From positions 1 through 64,000 of the forward strand of contig JBHELG010000040.1 in the NCBI GenBank assembly GCA_046263195.1: 64,000 nt of DNA, in the 5' to 3' direction. The position numbers and the translations under genes are program-made. Of the stretch, positions 46,759 to 55,023 are shown piece after piece (position 1 is the stretch's first letter; each line of letters starts with the position of its first letter). Under the pieces are notes generated by a model that was given only the letters and a program-made list of their open reading frames with translations, did not search any database and had not been told where the DNA came from. The stretch comes from JBHELG01 sp046263195. Its GTDB lineage: Bacteria; Actinomycetota; Nitriliruptoria; Nitriliruptorales; JAHWKO01.

Positions 46759-47736
46759 TCAGACGTTCTCGCCCCGGAAGATCTCCGAGACCGACTCGTC
46801 TTCGAATACAGCCCTCAGCGCCGAGGCGAGGATCGGCGCGATGGACAGCACGACCATCTTCTCGGGCCGTCGCTCGGCTGTGATGGGCAGGGTGTTGGTA
46901 ACGACGACCGTTTCGATCTCCGACTCCTGCAGCCGCTCGAGCGCAGGGCCCGACAGGATCGCATGGGTCGCGCACGCGATTACCCGAGCCGCCCCGTGAG
47001 TCTTGAGCACCCGAGCCGCCTGGGTGATGGTCCCGGCCGTGTCGATCATGTCGTCGACAAGGATTGCGGTCTTGCCCTCGACGTTGCCGACGACCTCGAG
47101 TATCTGCGCCACGTTGTGGCCGGTTCGCCGCTTGTGCAGGATCGCGATCGGGGCGTGGAGGTGGCCGGCGAACTTCTCCGCCAGCCGTACCCGCCCCGCG
47201 TCCGGCGACACCACCACCCGGTCCCGCTCGCCGACGTGTTCTGCCAGCCAACCACCCAGTAGCGGCAGGGCGGTGAGGTGATCGAACGGCTGGTCGAAGA
47301 ACCCTTGGATCTGACCGGTGTGGAGGTCCACGGACATGCAGCGGTCAGCCCCGGCCGCTGCGAACAGATCGGCCATGAGCTTTGCCGCCACCGGTTCTCG
47401 CGACAGGGTCTTCTTGTCGGAGCGGGCATAGCCGTAACAGGGGACGACTGCGACGATCCGCTTCGCCGATGCCCGCTTGAGAGCGTCGATCATGACGAGC
47501 TGCTCGACGATGTGATCATTGATGGAGCGCTCCGCCGTGCTGCAGTGGGACTGGATGACGAACGCGTCGGCACCCCGAACCGACTCCAGGTAGCGACAGT
47601 ACAGCTCACCATTCGCGAAGCGGCCAAGTCTCGCCTCGCCGAGACGCATGCCGAGGTGGTCGGCGACCTCGCGGGCGAACTCCGGGTACGCCGACCCGGA
47701 GAAGAGCATCATCCGCTTCTTTGTGACCACTTCCAT
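46759..47736 (-). CDS. prs: Ribose-phosphate pyrophosphokinase
   Basis: Makes PRPP from ribose-5-phosphate and ATP for nucleotide, His and Trp synthesis. The ATG at 47736 with AAGGA upstream gives 325 residues beginning EVVTKKRMMLFSGSAYPEFA; upstream frame is not homologous. Motifs: FANGELYCRYLESVRG, QSHCSTAERSINDH, CYGYARSDKKTLSREP flexible loop, and the PRPP-binding ILVDDMIDTAGTI. Usually glmU lies directly next to prs; here about 7 kb with the TetR gene and the acyl-reductase operon separates them. Confidence 0.95.
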   Translation of the reverse strand: MEVVTKKRMMLFSGSAYPEFAREVADHLGMRLGEARLGRFANGELYCRYLESVRGADAFVIQSHCSTAERSINDHIVEQLVMIDALKRASAKRIVAVVPCYGYARSDKKTLSREPVAAKLMADLFAAAGADRCMSVDLHTGQIQGFFDQPFDHLTALPLLGGWLAEHVGERDRVVVSPDAGRVRLAEKFAGHLHAPIAILHKRRTGHNVAQILEVVGNVEGKTAILVDDMIDTAGTITQAARVLKTHGAARVIACATHAILSGPALERLQESEIETVVVTNTLPITAERRPEKMVVLSIAPILASALRAVFEDESVSEIFRGENV

Positions 47737-47892
47737 GTCAACCGGTCCTTGCCTGAATTCGTGCGGCCCCAGCCCCTCAGCGCACTCCGGCCCAGCCATC
47801 CCGCACCGGGGACCGCTGGCGGCGGGCACAGATTAGCGCGTCGATTTCTCCGCCATGGGGCCCGCCTGTCAGGCCCACCCGCCCCATCCGAG

Positions 47893-48543
47893 TCACGGCA
47901 AGAGGGCGTGGCGGACGAAGGCGATCAGCTCCTCCTCTCGGCGGGCGAGGGCGGCCGCCCCGGTCGACGCACCCCCCACGGCACGAAACACGCCAGCCTC
48001 GGTCAGCGAGCCGACGACCGCCGTATAGAGCGTGAACAGCAGCAAGGCTGGATCCTGCCGGCGGAAGGCACCGCAAGCCATGCCTTCCTCGAGATGCGCA
48101 AGGGCTCGCAGTCGCAGTGGCTCGAGCCCCACAGCTACACGCTGAACCGTCTCGTGGCTCTTGCGCGCCGCCTCTCGCGCGAACGGAGGCAACTCCGGAC
48201 GTTCGCGGGCCAGGGCGAACACCGCTCGGATGACGCGCTCCACCCGCTCCCAGCCTTCGGACGGGTCGTCAATTGTCCCGCCCGCGTGCTTGGAGCAGCC
48301 GAAACCGCTCTCACACCCGTCGAGCGCCGCGGTCAGGGCTTCGCGTACCGCCGCTACGAACTCCTCGACGCAAGCCTCGAACAGCGCCTCCTTCGAGGGG
48401 AAGTGGTAGAGCAGGCTCTGCTTGCGCACTCCCACCGCCTCGGCGACCTGCTCGAGACTCGTGGCGTCGTAGCCGCGAGAGCCGAAGAGGCGCAAGGCGG
48501 CAGGGACGATGGCGCGACGCGTTGCACCTCCGGCTCGAGTCAT
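47893..48543 (-). CDS. TetR-family transcriptional regulator
   Basis: A 216-residue one-component repressor. The N-terminal HTH is clear: RRAIVPAALRLFGSRGYDATSLEQVAEAVGVRKQSLLYHFPSKEALFEA. The rest is a helical ligand domain (HETVQRVAVGLEPLRLRAL, FTLYTAVVGSLTEAGVF). The ATG at 48543 sits at the usual distance from the HTH. It lies 160 bp downstream of the plsC-like gene on the same strand, so it may be transcribed separately. Control of the acyl-reductase operon is a reasonable guess. An inverted repeat GTCCTTGCCAGGAC (48603-48616) in its leader could be an operator. Confidence 0.88.
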   Translation of the reverse strand: MTRAGGATRRAIVPAALRLFGSRGYDATSLEQVAEAVGVRKQSLLYHFPSKEALFEACVEEFVAAVREALTAALDGCESGFGCSKHAGGTIDDPSEGWERVERVIRAVFALARERPELPPFAREAARKSHETVQRVAVGLEPLRLRALAHLEEGMACGAFRRQDPALLLFTLYTAVVGSLTEAGVFRAVGGASTGAAALARREEELIAFVRHALLP

Positions 48544-48602
48544 CCCGGAATGCTCAGGTAGTGCCGTCCAGCGTCCTGCCCCCACCGAGCAGACGGGTCG
48601 CG

Positions 48603-48616
48603 GTCCTTGCCAGGAC
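48603..48616. promoter_or_regulatory. Candidate TetR operator upstream of tetR
   Basis: GTCCTTGCCAGGAC is an inverted repeat (5-bp arms, 4-bp centre) 60 bp upstream of the tetR start. Its position suits autoregulation; no second copy was found near the acyl-reductase start. Confidence 0.3.
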
Positions 48617-48703
48617 TTGTCTCGCCGCACACGCCGAGACCGCCCCCAGGCCAAAGACAGCTGCTGCCCCAGGAAGCTCCCGCGGTCTCCACCCAATCGC
48701 CGG

Positions 48704-49615
48704 CTAGACGCGAGAACGTGGCCATGCCCGCCGGGGGGTCGATGAGGGACGAGTCGCGTCCCACACCCGCCGCCAGCGGGGGCCCGGAGGACCGCTCGGG
48801 TCGTCGCTCTCATCGGCCGCCGCTGCGCGCTGAGCCTCCCACCACGTCGCTTTGTGCTCGTGCAACGAGCGGGCCAGCGCCGCCCTGACCCGCTCATTCA
48901 GTTCGACCGTGCGCTCACCGGCTGCCGGCACGACCGGAGCCCCGAATCGGACCGCGACCGGCGGCCGGCCCGGCAGGGGCCATGCCCGTCCTCGCGGCAT
49001 CGCCCGGAATGCGCCGTGCACCGCGACGGGGACGAGGGGTGCACCCGCATACGATGCGAGCATCGCCGCACCGCGCTTGAAATCCCCCATCCAGCCATCG
49101 TGGGAGCGCGTCCCCTCGGGGAACACGAGGAGATTCCAACGCTGTGCGAGCAGGTCACGTGCGACACCCACCGAGCGCAGCGCCCCGGCCCGTTCGACAG
49201 GGAAGGCGTTGAAGACCAGCGCGGTGGCATGGGCCCGCCACCAGGCATCGAAGAAGTAGTCCGCGGCGGCACCAACGGCGGTGCGCTCCTGCCAGGCCGG
49301 CGGCAGGGACGTCAGGATGAGTGGTGCGTCGAGATGGCTCGTGTGGTTTGCGACGAACACGACCGGCGGGCGCAGGCCATCGAGGACGTCACGGCCATGT
49401 ACCGAGACGTCGACCTCGGCGTGAAGCAGTGGTCTGAGCCCGAAGCGAAGGATGAGCGCCCGAGCCTGGCAGGCCCCTGGTCTCCGTGCCCAGTTCAGAT
49501 CGCGATTGGAGGTCACGACGGCGGGAGGCTCGACCGACTCGGGAAGCAGCGGCTGATGCCCCCAGCGCCAACCTCGGGCTATGGCGGCGAGGTCGCTTGC
49601 GAGTCCCACGATCAC
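48704..49615 (-). CDS. PlsC-type 1-acylglycerol-3-phosphate acyltransferase
   Basis: A 303-residue acyltransferase with motif I NHTSHLD (catalytic His/Asp, about 90-96), a middle region with the VERAG motif, motif III FPEGTRS (about 165), and VPVAVHGAFRAMPRG as motif IV. A soluble protein likely bound to the membrane face. It transfers an acyl chain to a hydroxyl, classically of lysophosphatidate. Its start overlaps the LarA-like gene (4 nt), placing it last in a four-gene operon. The acceptor here could be a non-standard alcohol produced by the other enzymes (inference). The C-terminal 35 residues are Arg/Pro-rich. Confidence 0.88.
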   Translation of the reverse strand: MIVGLASDLAAIARGWRWGHQPLLPESVEPPAVVTSNRDLNWARRPGACQARALILRFGLRPLLHAEVDVSVHGRDVLDGLRPPVVFVANHTSHLDAPLILTSLPPAWQERTAVGAAADYFFDAWWRAHATALVFNAFPVERAGALRSVGVARDLLAQRWNLLVFPEGTRSHDGWMGDFKRGAAMLASYAGAPLVPVAVHGAFRAMPRGRAWPLPGRPPVAVRFGAPVVPAAGERTVELNERVRAALARSLHEHKATWWEAQRAAAADESDDPSGPPGPRWRRVWDATRPSSTPRRAWPRSRV

Positions 49616-51189
49616 CTCACGTCAGCCAGTAGCAGCGGGGGGCATTTCAGTGCCGTGATCCGGGGTGACGAGCCCACCGTGTCCGAGGCGATTTCGAGGG
49701 CGTCCGCCAGCGTGGACGCCGAGCGGAAGCCGAGCCGTTCGACGGTCCTGCGCTGGCCTCCCACGAAAATGACGTCCCCCAGGTGGTCGATCGCGTGTGC
49801 GGCCCAGTACCACATGTAGAAGGGATGGACGCCGTGATAGGCATAGGAGCGCCGGTAGAGGTGGATGAACCAGGGATCGGTGGCGAACTGCTGCTCGTAC
49901 TTCGACTCGATCACTGCTGGGTCGGTGGTCTCGGCCAGGACCTCGTCGAAGAAGTCGACGTAGGAGGGGTGGTGGATCTGGTGGAACTCGCGGCGGACCG
50001 GATGGAACAGGATCATGACGCCGCCGGGACGCACGAGAGGCCGCCCCCGGTACATGTTGAAGAAGTAGCCGAGCCCTTCACACACGACGAGGATGGGGTT
50101 CATGATCGAGTTGACGTTGTAGGGCCCGATGTAGGGCAGGCCGGCCACGAGAACGTCAGCCTGGCCTTCGACCTCGACGAGTTGCTGGCGGTGAACGTTG
50201 CTGAGGGTGCGCTCGTGCACGGCGTCCGTGTCGCCCGCATGCACCCCGGTCACGCCGTAGGGGGCGGCGGCCTTCTGGAAGATGGCTCTCTTCGCGCTGG
50301 CGGGCAAACTGTCGGTGACCCGCTTCGTGGCGAGGAAGGAGGCCTGGTCGGCGAGCGACCATTCCCATTCGCGCTTCATGAGGAACTCGACCGGCGGCCC
50401 GAAGGCCTTGTTGTCGAGAGTCGTCTCGATGGTGAAGACCCGCACGTGCTCGGCGAGCAGCCGCCCCATCCGTGAGCAGCTGTCGTGCAGAGCGCTGGAC
50501 GTCGGATCCATATAGGAGCGCGAGTGCAGCATGGTGTGAACATTGTGGTGGGCACGCAGGCTGCGATAGGAGGCGAGCCCGACGGGAACGCTCTTGTGTC
50601 CGCCGTCCATGGCCACGAGGTTGATGTTCACGTACACGACGAGGTCGCTCGTCGCGGCTCGGGCGTTGATCTCGACCACCTCGCCGCGTTCCGTCTCACC
50701 GAGAAAGGCGAGGTTCGCATGGTCCTCAGCATCATGGTTGGTGAGGTCGTGAGGCCAGAAGGAGCGGAAGACCCGCTCTCCGAGGCATCGCCGGAGCTCC
50801 TCGGGCGTCATACGCCGGTGCAACGAGTTCGCCACGAGGAGTTTCACGTCGTCGACGCCGGCCCGCGCGGCACGCTCGAGGACCTTCTCGATGACGAGCT
50901 GGCGGACATCGGGCAGTCGCATCGGAGGCAGTGGCAGCGAGATGTCGTCGAAGGCGACCGTCAGGCGCATCCCGGGGCGCAGCAGCGCGTCCAGTGGCTC
51001 TGAGTCGAGTGGCTGATCGAGCGCCGCCTCGATGGCTCCGCCGAAGTCCCGGAGCGCTGGTAAAGGATCGGGGGGGTAGACGACCCGGCTGCCGAGCGGG
51101 AGCCGCTCGAGTCGGAAGTTCTCACCATGATGGAACAGGAGCGGCGGAGTGCGCTTGTCCACCCGGAGCACGAAACCGGGACGACTCAC
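49612..51189 (-). CDS. LarA-like (DUF2088) nickel-pincer racemase homologue
   Basis: A 525-residue protein with the LarA N-domain pattern: FDDISLPLPPM (81-91) in place of the usual DDxTRPTP, and HRRMTPEELRR with His124. A DGGHK motif carries Lys199, with His215 sixteen residues on, matching the spacing of the cofactor-tethering Lys and nickel-binding His I recall for Lactobacillus LarA. A second catalytic His expected ten residues before the Lys is not there (Ile). Two C-terminal segments (about 330-480) carry many His and Tyr. LarB, LarC and LarE are not in the window. It overlaps both neighbours by 4 nt. The substrate is unknown. Confidence 0.75.
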   Translation of the reverse strand: MSRPGFVLRVDKRTPPLLFHHGENFRLERLPLGSRVVYPPDPLPALRDFGGAIEAALDQPLDSEPLDALLRPGMRLTVAFDDISLPLPPMRLPDVRQLVIEKVLERAARAGVDDVKLLVANSLHRRMTPEELRRCLGERVFRSFWPHDLTNHDAEDHANLAFLGETERGEVVEINARAATSDLVVYVNINLVAMDGGHKSVPVGLASYRSLRAHHNVHTMLHSRSYMDPTSSALHDSCSRMGRLLAEHVRVFTIETTLDNKAFGPPVEFLMKREWEWSLADQASFLATKRVTDSLPASAKRAIFQKAAAPYGVTGVHAGDTDAVHERTLSNVHRQQLVEVEGQADVLVAGLPYIGPYNVNSIMNPILVVCEGLGYFFNMYRGRPLVRPGGVMILFHPVRREFHQIHHPSYVDFFDEVLAETTDPAVIESKYEQQFATDPWFIHLYRRSYAYHGVHPFYMWYWAAHAIDHLGDVIFVGGQRRTVERLGFRSASTLADALEIASDTVGSSPRITALKCPPLLLADVR

Positions 51190-52541
51190 AGTTGCTCCTT
51201 TGCTGCCGGGCTCGATCGCCGTGAAGCACCTTGCATGGCGGGGCGTGAGGTGTCGGCGAGGGTCTGCTCGCGGTCATCTGCAACGGCCTCAGACGCCGGC
51301 CGGGCTGGATGGGCCAGGCCGCCGCTGCGATCGAGGCGCGGGTCGAACGCCACCTTCACCGTGCCGAGCGAGCCGGAGTGGAGCGCGTGGTCGACCGCCT
51401 CTCTCCAGCGAGCGAGGGGGTAGGTGGCACCAACCAGCCTTCCGAGGTCGTGCTCGGCTGCGAGCTCGAGAGCGTCGGCGAATGCTCCACTGCCCGAGTA
51501 GGAGCCGATGACCTCGAGTTCACGCAGCCAGGCCGGTGACAGGTCTACGCCGGCGGGCATGCCGGCGAGCACGACCTTTCCCTGCGCTCGGGTGACCCGC
51601 AAGCACAGGTCGAGCGCGCTCGGCGAGCCCACGCAGTCAAAACTCACGTCGACCCCTCCCAGCAGGAAGGGCCTCGAGCGCTCCGGCTCGCAGCGAAAGG
51701 CGGCCGTGGCGCGACGTACCGCACCCAGCGCCTCGCCTGGACTGGTTACCGCGGAGGCGCCCAGCTGACGCGCCAGGTCGGCTTGGAAGCGATGCTTGGC
51801 AACGACCGTTATGCGGCTCGTCGTCGCCTGCTTGCGCAGCGCGATGAGCGTGAGCAGGCCGACCGTTCCGGCACCCACTACGAGGGCGTCATCCTCATCG
51901 GCAACCGCGGCGCGTCTCACGGCTCGCAGCGCGCACGCCATGGGCTCCACCATGACTGCCGTCTCGTCGCTCAAGTCGTCGCTGACGGGGTGCAGCTGAG
52001 AGGGGTGGGCGATGAGGAGCTCGGACCAGCCCCCGTCCGTGTCATGGCAGTAGCCACTCTGGAGGCCCGCGCTCACGTCACCTGCGGTCAGTCGTTCGCA
52101 CAGTCCCGGCTCACCCACGGCGCACATCTCACAGGGCGGCTGGATGCCCCGCACCGTGCAGCCGAGGACGGGGTCGAGAACGACCCTCTGCCCTGTGGAC
52201 AGGGCCGGCGAGGTCGCAGGATGGGACGCTGGCGGATCGTCGAGGTGGACGTCGTCGAGCAGTTCACCGACGACTTCATGACCCGGCACGAACGGCAGCG
52301 AAACAAGCGGCGAGAAGTAGAAGCTCGCACTTCCCATGAGTGTGTTCAGATCAGAGCCGCAGATTCCGGACAGACTGGGGCGGACACGGACCCAGCCGTT
52401 GCCGTTCGGAGACCTGACCTCCCGGTCGACGAGACGCAGCGGCGCGATTGGACCCGCCGCAACCCTCCGCAACCGCCCGGAGAGCGTCCTGGCTGCCAGG
52501 TAACGGGGGATCGAGCGGTAGAACTCGAGGCAGAGCGTCAT
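51186..52541 (-). CDS. Zinc-dependent alcohol dehydrogenase (MDR family)
   Basis: A 451-residue medium-chain dehydrogenase, longer than usual because of a ~45-residue N-terminal extension and an insertion before the structural zinc site. Catalytic zinc: Cys61 in GICGSD and His88-Glu89 in PGHEVVGE. Structural zinc: Cys at about 128, 137, 140 and 148. Nucleotide site VVGAGTVGLLTLIAL. It is in the middle of the operon after the acyl reductase. It may oxidise or reduce a long-chain or polyol alcohol made there. The last 40 residues are low complexity. Confidence 0.88.
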   Translation of the reverse strand: MTLCLEFYRSIPRYLAARTLSGRLRRVAAGPIAPLRLVDREVRSPNGNGWVRVRPSLSGICGSDLNTLMGSASFYFSPLVSLPFVPGHEVVGELLDDVHLDDPPASHPATSPALSTGQRVVLDPVLGCTVRGIQPPCEMCAVGEPGLCERLTAGDVSAGLQSGYCHDTDGGWSELLIAHPSQLHPVSDDLSDETAVMVEPMACALRAVRRAAVADEDDALVVGAGTVGLLTLIALRKQATTSRITVVAKHRFQADLARQLGASAVTSPGEALGAVRRATAAFRCEPERSRPFLLGGVDVSFDCVGSPSALDLCLRVTRAQGKVVLAGMPAGVDLSPAWLRELEVIGSYSGSGAFADALELAAEHDLGRLVGATYPLARWREAVDHALHSGSLGTVKVAFDPRLDRSGGLAHPARPASEAVADDREQTLADTSRPAMQGASRRSSPAAKEQL

Positions 52542-54877
52542 GGCCCCGACCCGGAACGGAAGCCAGCAAGAGGGCCGCCATCGCCGATCGCCTGGCCGGC
52601 GGAGCGTTCTCCAGCGTCATCGAGGCCAGAGACCAGGGAGCCCGGCAGCCCGATCCTGGGGATTCCTGCCTCAGCCGGCCACTCCTCCACGGGCCAGTGG
52701 CGGGTCCGAGCAACCCGGTTGAGGGCTACCTCGGGATTGACGGCGACCGGGAATCCGACCGCCTCGAGCAGGGGCAGGTCGCTGAGGGAGTCCGCGTAGG
52801 CGTAGGACGCGGAGAGATCGGCCCCGCTTTCGCGGGCGTAGTCCCGTAGCCAGGAGGCGCGTGCCTCGCCCACCAGTGGAGGGCGGGTGAGATCGCCGGT
52901 AAGCCTGCCGTTGTCCTCCCGAAGACGAGCGCTCACCACCTCGTCGGCCAGTGCGGCGATCGGTTCGACGATGAAGTCGAGGGCACCGGTGATGAACACG
53001 ACACGGTGTCCTGCACGGCGATGGGCGCGGATGCGTCGAGCGGCCGCGGGAGAAAGACGACGCAGGACCAGGTCGCCGAGGGTGGCGCGAGCCAGCGAAC
53101 GGACCGCGTCCGCGTCGGCGCCCTCGTAGCCGCGGTAGAAGAGGCGCAGGAACTCCCCTCGGTCGTACCGCTCGGCCTGCAGCAGACGTGGCAGCCGAAC
53201 GCCGGAACGGGCGAGCACCATCGCCCGCGCGGACCTGTCACCGCTGTCAGCGAGCCGAAGCCACAGGTAGGCCTCGACAACGTTCGAGTCGACGATGGTC
53301 CCCTCCACGTCGAAGACGGCGAGGATCGGGGGGGCGTCGGGACGCCGCGCCGGTAAGACCACCCGCGGCTCGGGACGAGCCGGAGGCGGCTGCCGCAGGA
53401 GTGCGGTGATCGCAGGCAGATGCACATTGATGAGGTAGTGCTGCCAGGTGAACGACGTCGAGTCGAAGCCGAAGTCGCTGCGGTCCGCGGGAGACATGGA
53501 GTCATGGAGGGCTTTCGCCCGATCGTCCGTGTAGATGACCTCCGCCTCGGCGTACGGGCCGTAGAGATCGGAGTAACGCCGGGCGAAGTCGATGCGTTGA
53601 CGCAGTCCATGCATGCGGAGCGAACTCTCTCGCGCGAAGCGGCCGCGAGGCAGTCTTTCCACCAGCCTCTCAGCAGCGCCGAGTGCCCGTTCAGCAGTAC
53701 GAAGTCGGCGCTCGACGATGCGACGGCCTGGAAAGCGCCATTCGGGCACCCGATAGGTGCCACGTCCCCATTCAGGCAGAGGCTTGTCGAGGAAGTAGGC
53801 GCGTGTGTGCTGGTAGATATACCGGAACTGAAGTGGGTTTCGGTTGCCCGAGCAGAGGTGGTAGACGCTGGGGCGGGCAGAGACCGCGCCGTTGGCAGTG
53901 CGCAGGTTCGCGGCGATGGCGATGCAACCGTTCACGACGAGATCGACCGGGATGAGGTCGATCACGCCTTCGGGGATGGCGGGGAACTCCGGCAGAGCGC
54001 CACGCCCGTAGCCGAGCATGACCGGGTCCGCCATTCGGAAGCCGGAGATCCAACCCGGGTAAGGGTGGCTGAGAGCGCTCTCGATTATGGACGGCCTCAC
54101 AATCGCGATGGGGCCGTCGGCTGCGGTCTCGCCGAGGGCGACCTCGGTCAGCGCCTTCGTGAAGGTGTACACGTCTGGCCAGCCGACGCTGCGAGCCCTC
54201 GCCCGCCCCGCTGCCACTTCGCGTTGGCGAACCCACTGGCGGCGTAGCTCCTCCGCACGCCGGGCGGCGGACTGTGGACCAGCCTTACCGATCTCGTGCT
54301 CAGCTCGGCGATGGAGACGCTCGAGCACCTCCGGCCGACGCGAAGCCGCCTCGACATCGTCACGGATGCGGGCGGCGGCGGCAGCTTCCTTGCGCCAGTC
54401 CACGCCGAGCTCGAGGGCCTCCTCATGCTGGGTGCCACGCGTGACGCCGGCCACGTAGGCCGTCGAGACGTGAACGAAGGGCCGGTGGGCGGCGGCCTGC
54501 CGCAGCCTGAGCGTCCCGTGGAGGTTCGTGTCGAAGGCTTCGTCGACGGGGGGATCGAACGAGACGGTGGCCGCTGCGTGGATGACAAGGTCGACGTCCT
54601 CCGGAACGGTCACGTTCTGGAGGTCACCCGGGATTGGCCGCAGCTTGCTCGCCGCGAGCTCCGCTAGGCCGTCCGGGCCGAGACGCTTGCGGGCGGGGCG
54701 GAACGCGGGGCTGGCGAGCAGCTCACGCGTGCGAGCCTCGGGATCGCCGCGGATGAGCAGGTCGAGCCGCTCGAGCGGAACGTCGAGGAGAAGCCGCTCG
54801 AGCAGCGCGGTGCCGAGAAACCCGGTCGCACCCGTGAGCAGGATCCGCGCTCCCGCCAGCGACTCCCGGACCTCCAT
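52538..54877 (-). CDS. Fusion of fatty acyl-CoA reductase (SDR) and HAD-IB phosphatase
   Basis: A 779-residue two-domain protein. Residues 1 to about 490 form an extended SDR of the fatty acyl-CoA/thioester reductase type: TGATGFLGTALLERLL (15-30), HVSTAYVAG, catalytic YTFTK (Tyr237, Lys241), and PSIIESALSHPYPGW. Residues about 515-740 form a HAD-IB domain: FDVEGTIVDSN (nucleophile Asp523, with Glu525 where most HADs have the second Asp), FITGALDFIVEP and YADSLSDLPLL. It would reduce acyl-CoA to fatty alcohol, while the HAD part would remove a phosphate. First gene of the operon, overlapping the dehydrogenase by 4 nt. Confidence 0.88.
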   Translation of the reverse strand: MEVRESLAGARILLTGATGFLGTALLERLLLDVPLERLDLLIRGDPEARTRELLASPAFRPARKRLGPDGLAELAASKLRPIPGDLQNVTVPEDVDLVIHAAATVSFDPPVDEAFDTNLHGTLRLRQAAAHRPFVHVSTAYVAGVTRGTQHEEALELGVDWRKEAAAAARIRDDVEAASRRPEVLERLHRRAEHEIGKAGPQSAARRAEELRRQWVRQREVAAGRARARSVGWPDVYTFTKALTEVALGETAADGPIAIVRPSIIESALSHPYPGWISGFRMADPVMLGYGRGALPEFPAIPEGVIDLIPVDLVVNGCIAIAANLRTANGAVSARPSVYHLCSGNRNPLQFRYIYQHTRAYFLDKPLPEWGRGTYRVPEWRFPGRRIVERRLRTAERALGAAERLVERLPRGRFARESSLRMHGLRQRIDFARRYSDLYGPYAEAEVIYTDDRAKALHDSMSPADRSDFGFDSTSFTWQHYLINVHLPAITALLRQPPPARPEPRVVLPARRPDAPPILAVFDVEGTIVDSNVVEAYLWLRLADSGDRSARAMVLARSGVRLPRLLQAERYDRGEFLRLFYRGYEGADADAVRSLARATLGDLVLRRLSPAAARRIRAHRRAGHRVVFITGALDFIVEPIAALADEVVSARLREDNGRLTGDLTRPPLVGEARASWLRDYARESGADLSASYAYADSLSDLPLLEAVGFPVAVNPEVALNRVARTRHWPVEEWPAEAGIPRIGLPGSLVSGLDDAGERSAGQAIGDGGPLAGFRSGSGP

Positions 54878-55023
54878 CCCCCCCCACCCACTGTCTACCG
54901 GGCGGCAGGCTATTCGGGAGTATCAGCGTCAGGCAACGTGGCGGCCGGATTTCAGGTCCGCCGGCTTGCCACCGACGGATGACGGGGGGGTCATACGGCT
55001 CGGCGGAGGAGAATGCTCGCTGT

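Noticed and set aside
47893..48543. This TetR as the regulator of the fab operators
   Set aside because: It is 45 kb away and no copy of the fab palindrome lies near its own gene; the link would be guesswork.
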